A DNA stretch of 64,000 nucleotides, from assembly GCF_024723735.1 (NCBI RefSeq), contig NZ_JANQDU010000007.1:1-64000 (forward strand). The letters run 5' to 3'. The stretch is from Frigidibacter sp. ROC022 (GTDB taxonomy: Bacteria; Pseudomonadota; Alphaproteobacteria; Rhodobacterales; Rhodobacteraceae). How positions within the stretch are numbered: the first letter of the stretch is position 1; every line of letters starts with the position of its first letter. Shown one piece after another: positions 8,857 to 16,152 of this stretch. The translations under genes were made by a program, and so were the position numbers. The notes below the pieces were generated by a model. The model made no database searches. It worked only from the letters and a program-made list of their open reading frames with translations, and had not been told where the DNA came from.

Positions 8857-9609
8857 TCAAGGTTTCTGAGGAGATGATTGGGGCGGGGGCGGTTGAGCTT
8901 CCGTCTGCGCTGGATTGTGGCCCTGTGCTATCGCGTGAGATAGCAGCGAGCGTCCTATCCGAAGCCTTATCGGTTGTAGCGTTTCAGCGTGAAACGCCTG
9001 CATGCTCCTAGCGAGGTCGCGGAATCTGGCGGAGTATCCGTTAATGTCCTCTACTGACAGAAACTCTGCCGGGGTGGCTCCTTTGGGGCGACTGCGTTGT
9101 GGCACGTCAAGAAGGACGAGCCGACTTGCCTCAAAAAACGGAACCCAAAATGTCTGAACGTCGCCGCCTTTTCCCTTTTGGTTTAGGCATAGGCCATGGG
9201 CGACCTTGTTGCGGTTCTTGTTGGCTTTGCTTGCGGTGAGAGACAGGCGCCCCCACTGATCGATGGCATACTTGGAATCGGCGTCTTGTGGGCTTAGTCC
9301 AAAAGACAGGACGGTTGACACGACGCGAAGGCGAGATTCAAAGCTGGTAATAGCGTTGAAGCCGGATAGAATTCCCATAAGTCCGCCGAGTGGCGATGCC
9401 AGGGTACCGAAGATGATGGACAGGTGGTGCTCGACAACCGTCCAATCTGAGATTGCCCTGCCTACTGCCAGAAAAATCGGGCTGTATGCCTCGTCATCGT
9501 GAGGTTCGAGAAAATCCAACCGGAGAGTGTATTTGCCAGCTTTTGAAGACACCGTGAAGAACCTCCTACGGATGAAGTCGAAGCCCGACGAAAAGCCTGG
9601 GGCCGACAT
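8857..9609 (-). CDS. Hypothetical protein with HEPN-like motif
   Basis: Unrecognised 250-residue protein. Its helical centre carries ASKANKNRNKVAHGLCL, in which R-N-K-V-A-H fits the Rx4-6H signature of HEPN domains, a superfamily of RNases and nucleotide-binding proteins frequent in toxins and defence systems. An upstream segment, FLAVGRAISDWTVVEHHLSIIFG, is typical of the first HEPN helix in MAE_28990-like or Swt1-like proteins. The C-terminus is proline/glutamine rich. The start is uncertain: ATG at 9609 is used, with a TTG at 9615 and no good ribosome site. It lies in a lower-GC island, which suggests transfer. Function inferred from motif only. Confidence 0.65.
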   Translation of the reverse strand: MSAPGFSSGFDFIRRRFFTVSSKAGKYTLRLDFLEPHDDEAYSPIFLAVGRAISDWTVVEHHLSIIFGTLASPLGGLMGILSGFNAITSFESRLRVVSTVLSFGLSPQDADSKYAIDQWGRLSLTASKANKNRNKVAHGLCLNQKGKGGDVQTFWVPFFEASRLVLLDVPQRSRPKGATPAEFLSVEDINGYSARFRDLARSMQAFHAETLQPIRLRIGRSLLSHAIAQGHNPAQTEAQPPPPQSSPQKP

Positions 9610-9742
9610 AGACAACGAAAAGAAGCGGTGCGATGAAGCGGATGATCGCGGCGGTGGTACTCAAGATTCCGGGACCCGACGCACGTGATGAGCGTGGCGT
9701 CCCATACAACACGCCGCGGCACAACCACGAGGCAGGCGCCCC

Positions 9743-10009
9743 CTAGAACCGAGCTTCAATCCAGTTCTGCGTCCCTTTGTAGCATCGATGCTTTGCGGGC
9801 TTGGTGACCAATTCTACAACGATAAGAGAATCATCTTCGTCAATGTAGTGCGTGAGATGGGCAGATAGGTCATCTGGGCTATCGTTGCGCCAGTCCAAGA
9901 GATAGACTGAATCCATGGTCTTAAGCGCCTCAAGACGAGACATTTCCTCCCATAGAACGGGGTAGTCTTTTGTCTTGTTGAGTTGGTACGATACTAAGAA
10001 CGCGGCCAT
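9743..10009 (-). CDS. Cas2/VapD-like small protein
   Basis: An 88-residue protein opening MAAFLVSYQLNKTKDYPVLW, then LEALKTMDSVYLLDWRNDSPDDLSAHL, then DEDDSLIVVELV. This strand-helix-strand-helix-strand order with SYDLN-like first strand and a central D-S-x-W/Y-L-L word is that of the SinR/VapD/Cas2-like ferredoxin-fold small proteins annotated near toxin-antitoxin loci. GAGG lies seven bases before the ATG at 10,009; a GTG start at 10,015 is possible. It is upstream of the HEPN-like gene on the same strand, 133 bases away, so the two may form a unit. No CRISPR array or Cas1 is present, so a Cas2 role in spacer acquisition is not supported. Confidence 0.6.
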   Translation of the reverse strand: MAAFLVSYQLNKTKDYPVLWEEMSRLEALKTMDSVYLLDWRNDSPDDLSAHLTHYIDEDDSLIVVELVTKPAKHRCYKGTQNWIEARF

Positions 10010-10110
10010 TTCCACACCTCAAATTTGCACGGCGAGAAGGCTATTCTGATTCTACTTTAGTGAGGAGTCTTTTCAGAACTCGCTGAAACCCCTTACGGGA
10101 CAAGATCTGA

Positions 10111-10612
10111 TTAGGAACTCGCCCGTGCATCAGGGCGCCGGTAGGTGAGGCGCTTACCTTTTGCCGCTTTCAGGATCAACGCGGCGCGCTCGGTGTCCGT
10201 CACGCCGTTAGCAGTGCGGGTATTGCAACGGAATTCGAATTCGGCGGTATAGCGGTGCAGGTGCTGGCGTCCGCAGTGCTGATAAACGCCTCTCATGCCG
10301 CGCTTGAAGATGGAGAAATAGACCTCAATCGTGTTGGTATGCACATCGCCGAGAAAATATTCGTCGACGCCGTGCGATGTGAAATCGTGGTGCGCGAACT
10401 CTTTCTTGAGGTGAGTGTCTTGCCCCGCTTCGCCGGTGTAGATCAGCAGCTTCGCCGGAAATGTTCTCGCGCAGGATCGGCAGAAGCGTCGATTGCTTGA
10501 GGTCGTCCACCACGATTGAGCGAGCCTTTCGGGTGGTGCGATCCATCAGCGACAGGATTTGGTATCTGTGCTGGTAGCCGCGAGCTTTCTTCTTGTTCTT
10601 ATCGATCCCGCC
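10111..10612 (-). pseudogene. IS1595-family transposase remnant
   Basis: Decayed DDE transposase of the IS1595 (ISSpo8-like) group. The C-terminal part reads HTNTIEVYFSIFKRGMRGVYQ and RYTAEFEFRCNTRTANGV, matching the conserved DDE_Tnp_IS1595 end. The preceding part, GIDKNKKKARGYQHRYQILS then MDRTTRKARSIVVDDLKQST, is in a different frame, so at least one frameshift separates them. The 5' half is absent: the frame runs into the 65-bp repeat at 10,613. It cannot encode an active enzyme. No intact terminal inverted repeats were recognised. Confidence 0.85.
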
Positions 10613-10677
10613 GCGGTTCAGGCCGCCGGTTTCGGGCGGGATGCCATGCCGATACGGTTAAGACCCCGTTAACCAAG
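10613..10677. repeat. 65-bp direct repeat, right copy
   Basis: Second copy of the repeat at 8,728-8,792. It abuts the truncated end of the IS1595 transposase remnant on one side and continues on the other side into the 3'-flank repeat that follows lysC. Read from lysC, this segment is the distal part of a longer element also seen in part after yebC. Confidence 0.8.
10658..10673. promoter_or_regulatory. CtrA-type motif TTAA-N7-TTAAC
   Basis: TTAA at 10,658-10,661, seven bases, then TTAAC at 10,669-10,673 is the full consensus for the alphaproteobacterial cell-cycle regulator CtrA. It lies inside the right 65-bp repeat, downstream of lysC rather than in front of an obvious promoter. It could be functional or a chance property of the repeat. 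Confidence 0.4.
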
Positions 10678-10715
10678 ATCCCTGTCCCCAGGGGATTTCA
10701 CGTCATTTCAATGGG

Positions 10716-10741
10716 TTGACCCCCCGTCCCCATGGGGACGG
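10716..10741 (-). repeat. 3'-flank palindromic repeat after lysC
   Basis: CCGTCCCCATGGGGACGG (10,724-10,741) is a perfect 18-base palindrome starting 16 bases after the lysC stop. Followed in the lysC direction by a G6 run and TCAA, the 24 bases 10,716-10,739 are identical in reverse complement to 54,028-54,051, which sit 17 bases after the yebC stop in the same relative orientation. It may act as a terminator or mRNA 3' stabiliser. Confidence 0.65.
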
Positions 10742-10756
10742 TCCCGAATCCCGGCT

Positions 10757-11995
10757 TCAGCCGGCCTTTTCCAGCTCGAAACAGTCGTGCAGGGCCTGGA
10801 CCGCCAGCTCCAGATATTTCCGGTCGATCAGCACCGAGATCTTGATCTCCGAGGTGGTGATGACCTTGATGTTGACCCGCTCGGCCGAGAGCGCCTTGAA
10901 CATCTGGGCGGCGACGCCGGCATGGCTCCGCATCCCGATCCCGACCACCGACACCTTCGCCACGTCGGTATCCGCGACCAGCCCGGCAAAGCTGATCTCG
11001 CCCCGGTCCCGCGCCTCGTTCACCGCCTTCTCGGCCCGTTTCACCTGTTCGACCGGGCAAGAGAAGGTCATGTCGGTGTGACCCTCGTCCGAGATGTTCT
11101 GCACGATCATGTCGACATTGATCCCGGCATCCGCCAGCGGCCCGAAGATGGCCGCGGCGATGCCCGGCCGGTCCTCGACCTGGGTCAGTGTGACCTTGGC
11201 CTCGTCACGGGAAAAGGCGACGCCGGAGACAACCTTGCTTTCCACAATATCCTCCTCGGCACAGACCAGCGTGCCCGCGTTTTCGTTGTTGTCCTCGAAG
11301 CTCGACAGAACCCGCAGCCGCACCTTGTAGCGCATCGCCAGTTCCACCGAACGGGTCTGCAGCACCTTGGCGCCGAGCGAGGCCAGTTCCAGCATTTCCT
11401 CGAAGGCGATCCGGTCCAGCTTGCGCGCCTTGGGGCTGATCCGCGGATCGGTCGTGTAGACACCATCGACATCGGTGTAGATGTCGCAACGCTCGGCCCC
11501 GAATGCCGCCGCGAAGGCGACCGCCGTGGTGTCGCTGCCGCCGCGTCCCAGCGTGGTGATCCGGCCCTCTTTCGAGACTCCCTGGAACCCCGCCACGACA
11601 GCGACCTTCATGCCTTCGTCGAACTTGCGGTTGATGTTGTCGTTCGGGATGTCGACGAACCGTGCCGAGCTGTGTGCCGAGGTGGTCATGATCGGCACCT
11701 GCCAACCCTGCCAGCTGCGTGCGGGAATATCCATTTCCTGAAGCGTCAGCGCCATCAGCCCGGCGGTGACATTCTCTCCCGACGAGACGACGGCATCATA
11801 TTCGCGCGCGTCGTAGAAGGGAGAGGTCTCTCCGACCCAGCCGACCAGCTTGTTGGTTTCGCCCGACATCGCGCTGACGATGACGATCACGTCATAGCCA
11901 TTCGCAACTTCGCGCCCGACGCGCTTGGCCGCGCGGCGGATGCGATCCAGTGTGGCGACGGACGTGCCGCCGAATTTCATTACCAGAAGCGGCAT
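10757..11995 (-). CDS. lysC: Aspartate kinase
   Basis: Phosphorylates aspartate, the first step toward lysine, threonine, methionine and diaminopimelate. The 412-residue product starts MPLLVMKFGGTSV, the KFGGTS nucleotide/substrate motif, and contains GRGGSDTTAVAFAAAFGAERCDIYTDVDGVYTTDPR, typical of class II bacterial aspartokinases. Two C-terminal ACT domains follow (around TLTQVEDRPGIAAAIF and VSVVGIGMRSHAGVAAQMF) and mediate feedback inhibition by lysine and/or threonine. ATG at 11,995 chosen; the open frame extends to 12,061 without family-like sequence. A palindromic repeat follows the stop. Confidence 0.95.
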   Translation of the reverse strand: MPLLVMKFGGTSVATLDRIRRAAKRVGREVANGYDVIVIVSAMSGETNKLVGWVGETSPFYDAREYDAVVSSGENVTAGLMALTLQEMDIPARSWQGWQVPIMTTSAHSSARFVDIPNDNINRKFDEGMKVAVVAGFQGVSKEGRITTLGRGGSDTTAVAFAAAFGAERCDIYTDVDGVYTTDPRISPKARKLDRIAFEEMLELASLGAKVLQTRSVELAMRYKVRLRVLSSFEDNNENAGTLVCAEEDIVESKVVSGVAFSRDEAKVTLTQVEDRPGIAAAIFGPLADAGINVDMIVQNISDEGHTDMTFSCPVEQVKRAEKAVNEARDRGEISFAGLVADTDVAKVSVVGIGMRSHAGVAAQMFKALSAERVNIKVITTSEIKISVLIDRKYLELAVQALHDCFELEKAG

Positions 11996-12085
11996 CGCGA
12001 CCCCTGCACCTGGCCCCCCTGGGCCCGCGCGGTTCCTATGGGAAGGCGTGCGCAGGTGCAAGTGGCGGCCTTGGTCAGGGCCCGG

Positions 12086-12733
12086 TCAGAGCGGCATTGC
12101 CTGACCTTCCCAGGTCTCGAAACAGCCGGTGGTCTCGGGGCCGAGCGCGGCAAAGCGTGCCGCCAGCCCGCGCGCCGAGTCGCCGGCCTCGATATTGGCG
12201 GCGCTGCCCGCCGTCATCCCCGAGATCACCCAGCCGGGATGGTAGATGCCGACGGCGATGCCTTCGTCGGCCAGATCGGTTGCCAGATTGCGCCCGATGT
12301 TCAGCACCGCGGCCTTCGACGCCCGATAGGCGTAGGAGCCGCCCCGGGCGCGGGTGTTCGAACCCATCTGCGACGAGATGATCGCCACTTTCGACGGGGA
12401 GGCCGCCCGCAGGTTGGGCAGCAGGGCCTGGACGGTCAGGAACGGGCCGGTGGCATTGGTGGCGAAGCTTCGGGCGAAGATGTCCGCGTCATAGGTATCG
12501 CCCAGCCCCATGCCCCGGTCGAAATAGGCCCCGGCGTTGCAGATCAGCAGGTCGATCGGCTGATCGGAGAGCCGTGCCGCCAGATCGGTGATCGAGGCGG
12601 GATCGCTGACATCGAGCGGCAGAAGGTCGCCCTGCGGTTGCCGTGTGGTGCCAAGCACCTCGGCCTCTTCGCTGCGGTAATGGGCCAGCAGGGCAGCCCC
12701 GAGTCCGCGGTTCGCGCCAGTGATCAAGATCAT
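12086..12733 (-). CDS. SDR family oxidoreductase (C-factor-like)
   Basis: Short-chain dehydrogenase/reductase of 215 residues. It begins MILITGANRGLGAALLAHY, with the TGxxxGxG cofactor motif at residues 5-12, has NAG (LLICNAGAYF), an active-site region IISSQMGS followed by YAYRASKAAV (YxxxK), and the PGWV segment. The short length and wording resemble CsgA/C-factor-like SDRs and sniffer-type carbonyl reductases. NAD(P) preference and substrate are not predictable. It precedes lysC on the same strand with about 90 bases between. Confidence 0.88.
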   Translation of the reverse strand: MILITGANRGLGAALLAHYRSEEAEVLGTTRQPQGDLLPLDVSDPASITDLAARLSDQPIDLLICNAGAYFDRGMGLGDTYDADIFARSFATNATGPFLTVQALLPNLRAASPSKVAIISSQMGSNTRARGGSYAYRASKAAVLNIGRNLATDLADEGIAVGIYHPGWVISGMTAGSAANIEAGDSARGLAARFAALGPETTGCFETWEGQAMPL

Positions 12734-12809
12734 GTGAGGGCCTTCCTGATTGTCCCGAGTCAGGAAACCAACCTAGTCCCGGGTGTGGCCGAGGCAAGCC
12801 CTGCAGGGG

Positions 12810-13268
12810 TTACTGGGTCTTGCGCTGCGGCATGAAGGGCAGCGGAGTCACCGGGATGCCGTCTTCGATCAGCGCCTTGGCATCGGCCGGTTTCGCCTCG
12901 CCCCAGATCGACCGCCCCGGTGCGTCGCCCTCATGCATCGCGCGGGCTTCGGCGGCAAAGGACATGCCGACATATTCCGAGTTCTCCTCGACCTTCCGGC
13001 GCAGTTCGGCCAGCGCACGCTCGCGGTCGTTGCGCGGTGTGGTCAGCGGGCCGGACTCTTCGCCCGCGACGGCCGGAACCGCGGGTTCGGCGGCGGCCTT
13101 GCGGGCCGGGCGCACCCGCGGCGCCATCAGCGACTTGGTGACCTTCGTCGATCCGCACTCGGGGCAAGCAACCATTCCGGCACCTTGAAGCTTGTCGAAG
13201 GCTTCGGCGGATTGGAACCAGCTTTCAAACGCATGGTCCTGGTCACAGGAGAGCGCGTAGCGGATCAT
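12810..13268 (-). CDS. DUF1178 family zinc-ribbon-like protein
   Basis: A 152-residue member of DUF1178, a proteobacterial family of unknown function. The N-terminus MIRYALSCDQDHAFESWFQS is highly characteristic, with C8/H12 followed by CPECGS (about residues 35-40), suggesting a small zinc ribbon. The C-terminal half contains the conserved VGMSFAAEARAMHEGDAPGRSIWGEA. Located directly upstream of the SDR gene and downstream of a NUDIX gene on the same strand. Confidence 0.9.
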   Translation of the reverse strand: MIRYALSCDQDHAFESWFQSAEAFDKLQGAGMVACPECGSTKVTKSLMAPRVRPARKAAAEPAVPAVAGEESGPLTTPRNDRERALAELRRKVEENSEYVGMSFAAEARAMHEGDAPGRSIWGEAKPADAKALIEDGIPVTPLPFMPQRKTQ

Positions 13269-13347
13269 TGCGGGTCTTCGGTCCTTTGATCTGGATGCGG
13301 CAGGGGCCGCGGTAATGGACAGGATCTAGTCGCGGCGACCCTGCAAA

Positions 13348-13851
13348 TCAATGGTTTAAGACGCTCTTGCCGAAATACAGCTCGGGCTTGAAGTTCAGGA
13401 TCAGCTGCGCCAGTTCGGGTTCATCGACCCGCTCGGCGGCCTTCTTGGGCGAGAACCACTTGCGTTGTCGCTGGCGTCGTTCGGGGAACCGGGAGGCCAC
13501 GGTATCGACCTTCAGCGGGAACAGGGCGACCACACAGGGCAGGTCGTCCCCTTCGTCTTCGAGCAGCTTGGTATAGGAATAGATCCCCAGGCAGGCCGCC
13601 GCGATCTTGCCCTTCACGCCGGCTTCTTCCCAGGCCTCACGCTCGGCCGCCTCGACCGGGGTCAGCCCGGCCATCGGCCAGCCCTTGGGCACGATCCAGC
13701 GCCGGGTCGTCCGGCTGGTGACCAGAAGCACCTGGGTGTCCGAGCCCTTGCCCCGGAAACACAGCGCCGCAAACTGGGTTCGGACGCCACGCTTGTTCGT
13801 TGCCGAATCCGGAATCGTACTCTGCTGAATATGACCGATACTGGTTCCCAT
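13348..13851 (-). CDS. NUDIX hydrolase
   Basis: Predicted nucleoside-diphosphate-linked hydrolase of the diphosphoinositol polyphosphate/diadenosine phosphohydrolase-like subgroup, 167 residues. The NUDIX box is recognisable as PKGWPMAGLTPVEAAEREAWEEAGV. The catalytic REAWEEAG core is intact, while the first glutamate of the G-x5-E element is replaced, as is common in this alphaproteobacterial subgroup. Flanking signature TTRRWIVPKGWP supports this. The first 20 residues are not conserved and the start could be further in. Substrate unknown. Confidence 0.88.
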   Translation of the reverse strand: MGTSIGHIQQSTIPDSATNKRGVRTQFAALCFRGKGSDTQVLLVTSRTTRRWIVPKGWPMAGLTPVEAAEREAWEEAGVKGKIAAACLGIYSYTKLLEDEGDDLPCVVALFPLKVDTVASRFPERRQRQRKWFSPKKAAERVDEPELAQLILNFKPELYFGKSVLNH

Positions 13852-13986
13852 GTCCGCCTGTCTGGTCTTGTCTCGACCACGTTTTTTTACAGTCTATCAT
13901 GCCGATTCCCCATAGGGAACATAAGTTTACTTAGGCTTTTGCGGGCCGATGTCCAGATCCGACGCTGCCGGGAAATGCGGTGACGG

Positions 13987-15288
13987 TCAGCGCCTGGCCG
14001 GAGTTTCGAGTGCCCGGTTGCCGGTCATGGCGCCGATCCGGGCGACGAAATCGGCCACTGCCTCGGGGCCGGTTCCGGTCCCGGCCAGCGCCTTCTGCGC
14101 CCGCCGGACCATGTTGGTCCGGCCCTCGGGATTGCCCAGCAGCCGCAGCATCTCGGCGGTCAGCGTTCCGGCGTCCGAGACTTCGGCGCTCGCCCTGGCC
14201 GCGGCAAGGGCACGGTAGGCTTCGGCGTTGTTGGCGACATGCGGGCCATGGATGATGGCGCTGCCGCAGGCGGCGGGCTCGAACGGCGTATGGCCGCCCT
14301 TGGGCACCAGAGAACCGCCGACGAAGGTCACCGCCGCCAGTCGATACCAGAGCCCCATCTCGCCCAGCGTGTCGGCCAGGTAGACCGAGGTCTTCGGCCC
14401 CGGTCTGTCGCCCCTGGAGCGCCGCGCCACCGGTTGTCCGGCGGAGGACGCCAGCAGCGCAAGCTGTTCCCCCCGCTCGGGGTGGCGTGGCGCCAGGATC
14501 AGTTTCAGCTCGGGGCGGAACTCGCGCGCCTTGCGGAAGGCGGTCAGCAGGATCTCCTCTTCGCCGGGATGGGTCGAGGCGGCCAGGATGGTGTCGTCGC
14601 GGGGCAGGGCACGGGCGAAGGCGGCGATCTCGGCCGGATCGGGGCCGGCGACCTGGACCGCGGCTTTCAGGTTCAGCCGGGCGCCGATCCGCCTGGGCGG
14701 CAGGCCCAGACGGCGGAGCCGCTCGGCGGTCTCGTCATCCTGCGGGGCGATGAAATCGATCAGACCGAGTATTTGCCGGGCGATGCCGGGGAAGCGGCCC
14801 CAGAGCCGGGCCGAGCGGGCCGACATCCGGGCACCGGCGACCAGCACCGGGACCCGGCGGGCCTTGGCCATCGCCATCCGGTTCGGCCAGATCTCGTTCT
14901 CGATCGTCACCAGCGCCACCGGCTGCCATCCGGCGAGGAACCGCGCCAGCGCCCAGCGGGTGTCGATGGGGGCCAGCCTGGCGTCGACCCGGGCTTCGCC
15001 CCAGCCCTGCGCCTGTTCCCGCCCTGTCGCGGTATTCGCCGTCACCACCAGCCTGAGCCTTGGATCACGGCGCAGCAGTTCCTTGGCGATGCCGCGTGCC
15101 GCCACCAGTTCCCCGACCGAGGCGCCATGCAGCCAGACCACGGGTCCGCGGGCCACCGATCGGGGACCGCGGCCCAGCCGCTCGGCCAGATCGGCGGCGG
15201 TTTCGCGCCCGGTGATCCGGCGCCAGACCAGCCGTGGCGCCAGCACGATGATCCAGAGGCTGAGCAGGAAGTATCTGTAAAGCGCCAC
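13987..15288 (-). CDS. waaA: 3-deoxy-D-manno-octulosonic acid transferase
   Basis: Glycosyltransferase that adds Kdo from CMP-Kdo to lipid A precursor at the cytoplasmic face of the inner membrane. The 433-residue protein has an N-terminal membrane anchor (MALYRYFLLSLWIIVLAP), a GT-B fold N-domain with WLHGASVGELVAARGI, and the C-domain signature FVGGSLVPKGGHTPFEPAACGSAIIHGPH, which contains the family's GGS and GGHN/T-like elements. The N-terminal residue runs of GT30 enzymes (VTIENEIWPNRM) are present. Presence of this gene indicates a Kdo-containing lipopolysaccharide. Confidence 0.93.
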   Translation of the reverse strand: MALYRYFLLSLWIIVLAPRLVWRRITGRETAADLAERLGRGPRSVARGPVVWLHGASVGELVAARGIAKELLRRDPRLRLVVTANTATGREQAQGWGEARVDARLAPIDTRWALARFLAGWQPVALVTIENEIWPNRMAMAKARRVPVLVAGARMSARSARLWGRFPGIARQILGLIDFIAPQDDETAERLRRLGLPPRRIGARLNLKAAVQVAGPDPAEIAAFARALPRDDTILAASTHPGEEEILLTAFRKAREFRPELKLILAPRHPERGEQLALLASSAGQPVARRSRGDRPGPKTSVYLADTLGEMGLWYRLAAVTFVGGSLVPKGGHTPFEPAACGSAIIHGPHVANNAEAYRALAAARASAEVSDAGTLTAEMLRLLGNPEGRTNMVRRAQKALAGTGTGPEAVADFVARIGAMTGNRALETPARR

Positions 15289-15483
15289 GCGAGGTTCCCT
15301 GTCTGCCGGGCCGTCCGCCCGGGGAGCGGCAGGGCATCGTCGGTTGCCCGTCGCCGGCCAGGGCTTGCTTAGTGCAGCAGGGCGCCGCGATCAATGCAGA
15401 GCCGGGCCGGCGGCCGGGGCGGCGCGTTGCGGGGTGGCGCGCCGATCCTGTAAGGAGGGCTGCGGCAAGGATGGAGATGACGA

Positions 15484-16152
15484 GTGGCCAATGACGCGGC
15501 CCCGGTGCGGGGGGTGGTCTTCGATCTGGACGGAACCCTGGTGGACAGTGCCGGCGACCTGCGCGATGCGGCGAACCTGCTGCTGGCGGAACTGGGAAAG
15601 AAGCCGATCGACCTGGAAACGACGATCGGGTTTATCGGGCGCGGGGTTCCGACGCTGGTGCGGCGCGTGCTCGGGCATCGCGAGGTTGCGGTCGAGGGCG
15701 CCGAACTGGAGGCCAGAACCGCCCGCTTCCTTGCCCATTACGAACCCAGGGTCACCGCCAGCACCCGGCCCTATCCGGGCGTGGTTGCGATGCTGGAGGA
15801 TTTGCAGGCGCGGGGGATCGGGCTGGCGCTCTGCACCAACAAGATCGAGTCGGCGACCCGGAGCATCTGCGACGTGCTGGGGCTGACCCGGTTCTTTCCG
15901 GTCATCGTCGGCGGAGACACGCTGCCGCAGCGCAAGCCCGATCCGGCGCCGCTGCTGCTGGCGATCCGCAAGCTGGGCCTGGAGCCGGAAGAGGTGCTCT
16001 ATGTCGGTGACAGCGAGACCGACTATGCCACGGCGCGGGGCGCGCAGGTACGGTTCGCCTATTTCGAAGGCGGCTATCAGCGCGCCGCGATTGACGATTT
16101 CCGGCCCGATTTCCGCCTGGCTGCGACGGCGGATGTGAAGGGACTGATCTAG
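15484..16152 (+). CDS. gph: Phosphoglycolate phosphatase
   Basis: HAD-superfamily phosphatase, predicted to dephosphorylate 2-phosphoglycolate from Rubisco oxygenation or DNA repair. The 222-residue product has motif I VFDLDGTLVDSAGDLRDA, motif II LALCTNK, motif III lysine in PQRKPDPAPLLLAI and motif IV VLYVGDSETDYATA. The start is GTG at 15,484 with GGAG about 10 bases before it; the nearby ATGs lie in a frame that stops at once. Its last four bases overlap the end of the convergent HAD gene on the other strand. Confidence 0.9.
   Translation: MANDAAPVRGVVFDLDGTLVDSAGDLRDAANLLLAELGKKPIDLETTIGFIGRGVPTLVRRVLGHREVAVEGAELEARTARFLAHYEPRVTASTRPYPGVVAMLEDLQARGIGLALCTNKIESATRSICDVLGLTRFFPVIVGGDTLPQRKPDPAPLLLAIRKLGLEPEEVLYVGDSETDYATARGAQVRFAYFEGGYQRAAIDDFRPDFRLAATADVKGLI

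Larger units (their letters stand above)
8793..10612. mobile_element. Lower-GC mini-island between direct repeats
   Basis: About 1.8 kb of visibly lower GC content lies exactly between the two 65-bp repeats. It holds a HEPN-like gene, a Cas2/VapD-like gene and a decayed IS1595-type transposase whose 5' end stops at the right-hand repeat. I see no integrase. The boundaries are inferred from the repeats and the change in base composition. A composite or IS-mediated insertion later resolved by recombination between the repeats is one explanation. Confidence 0.6.

Noticed and set aside
9743-10009. Reading the small ferredoxin-fold protein as a true Cas2
   Set aside because: There is no Cas1, no array and no other cas gene nearby; the sequence is closer to SinR/VapD-like small proteins.
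10111-10612. Active insertion sequence
   Set aside because: The transposase is frameshifted and lacks its N-terminal half, and no terminal repeats could be found.
10787-12835. 682-codon open frame on the plus strand
   Set aside because: Antisense to lysC and the SDR gene; the composition is of the shadow type and both real genes have clear motifs.
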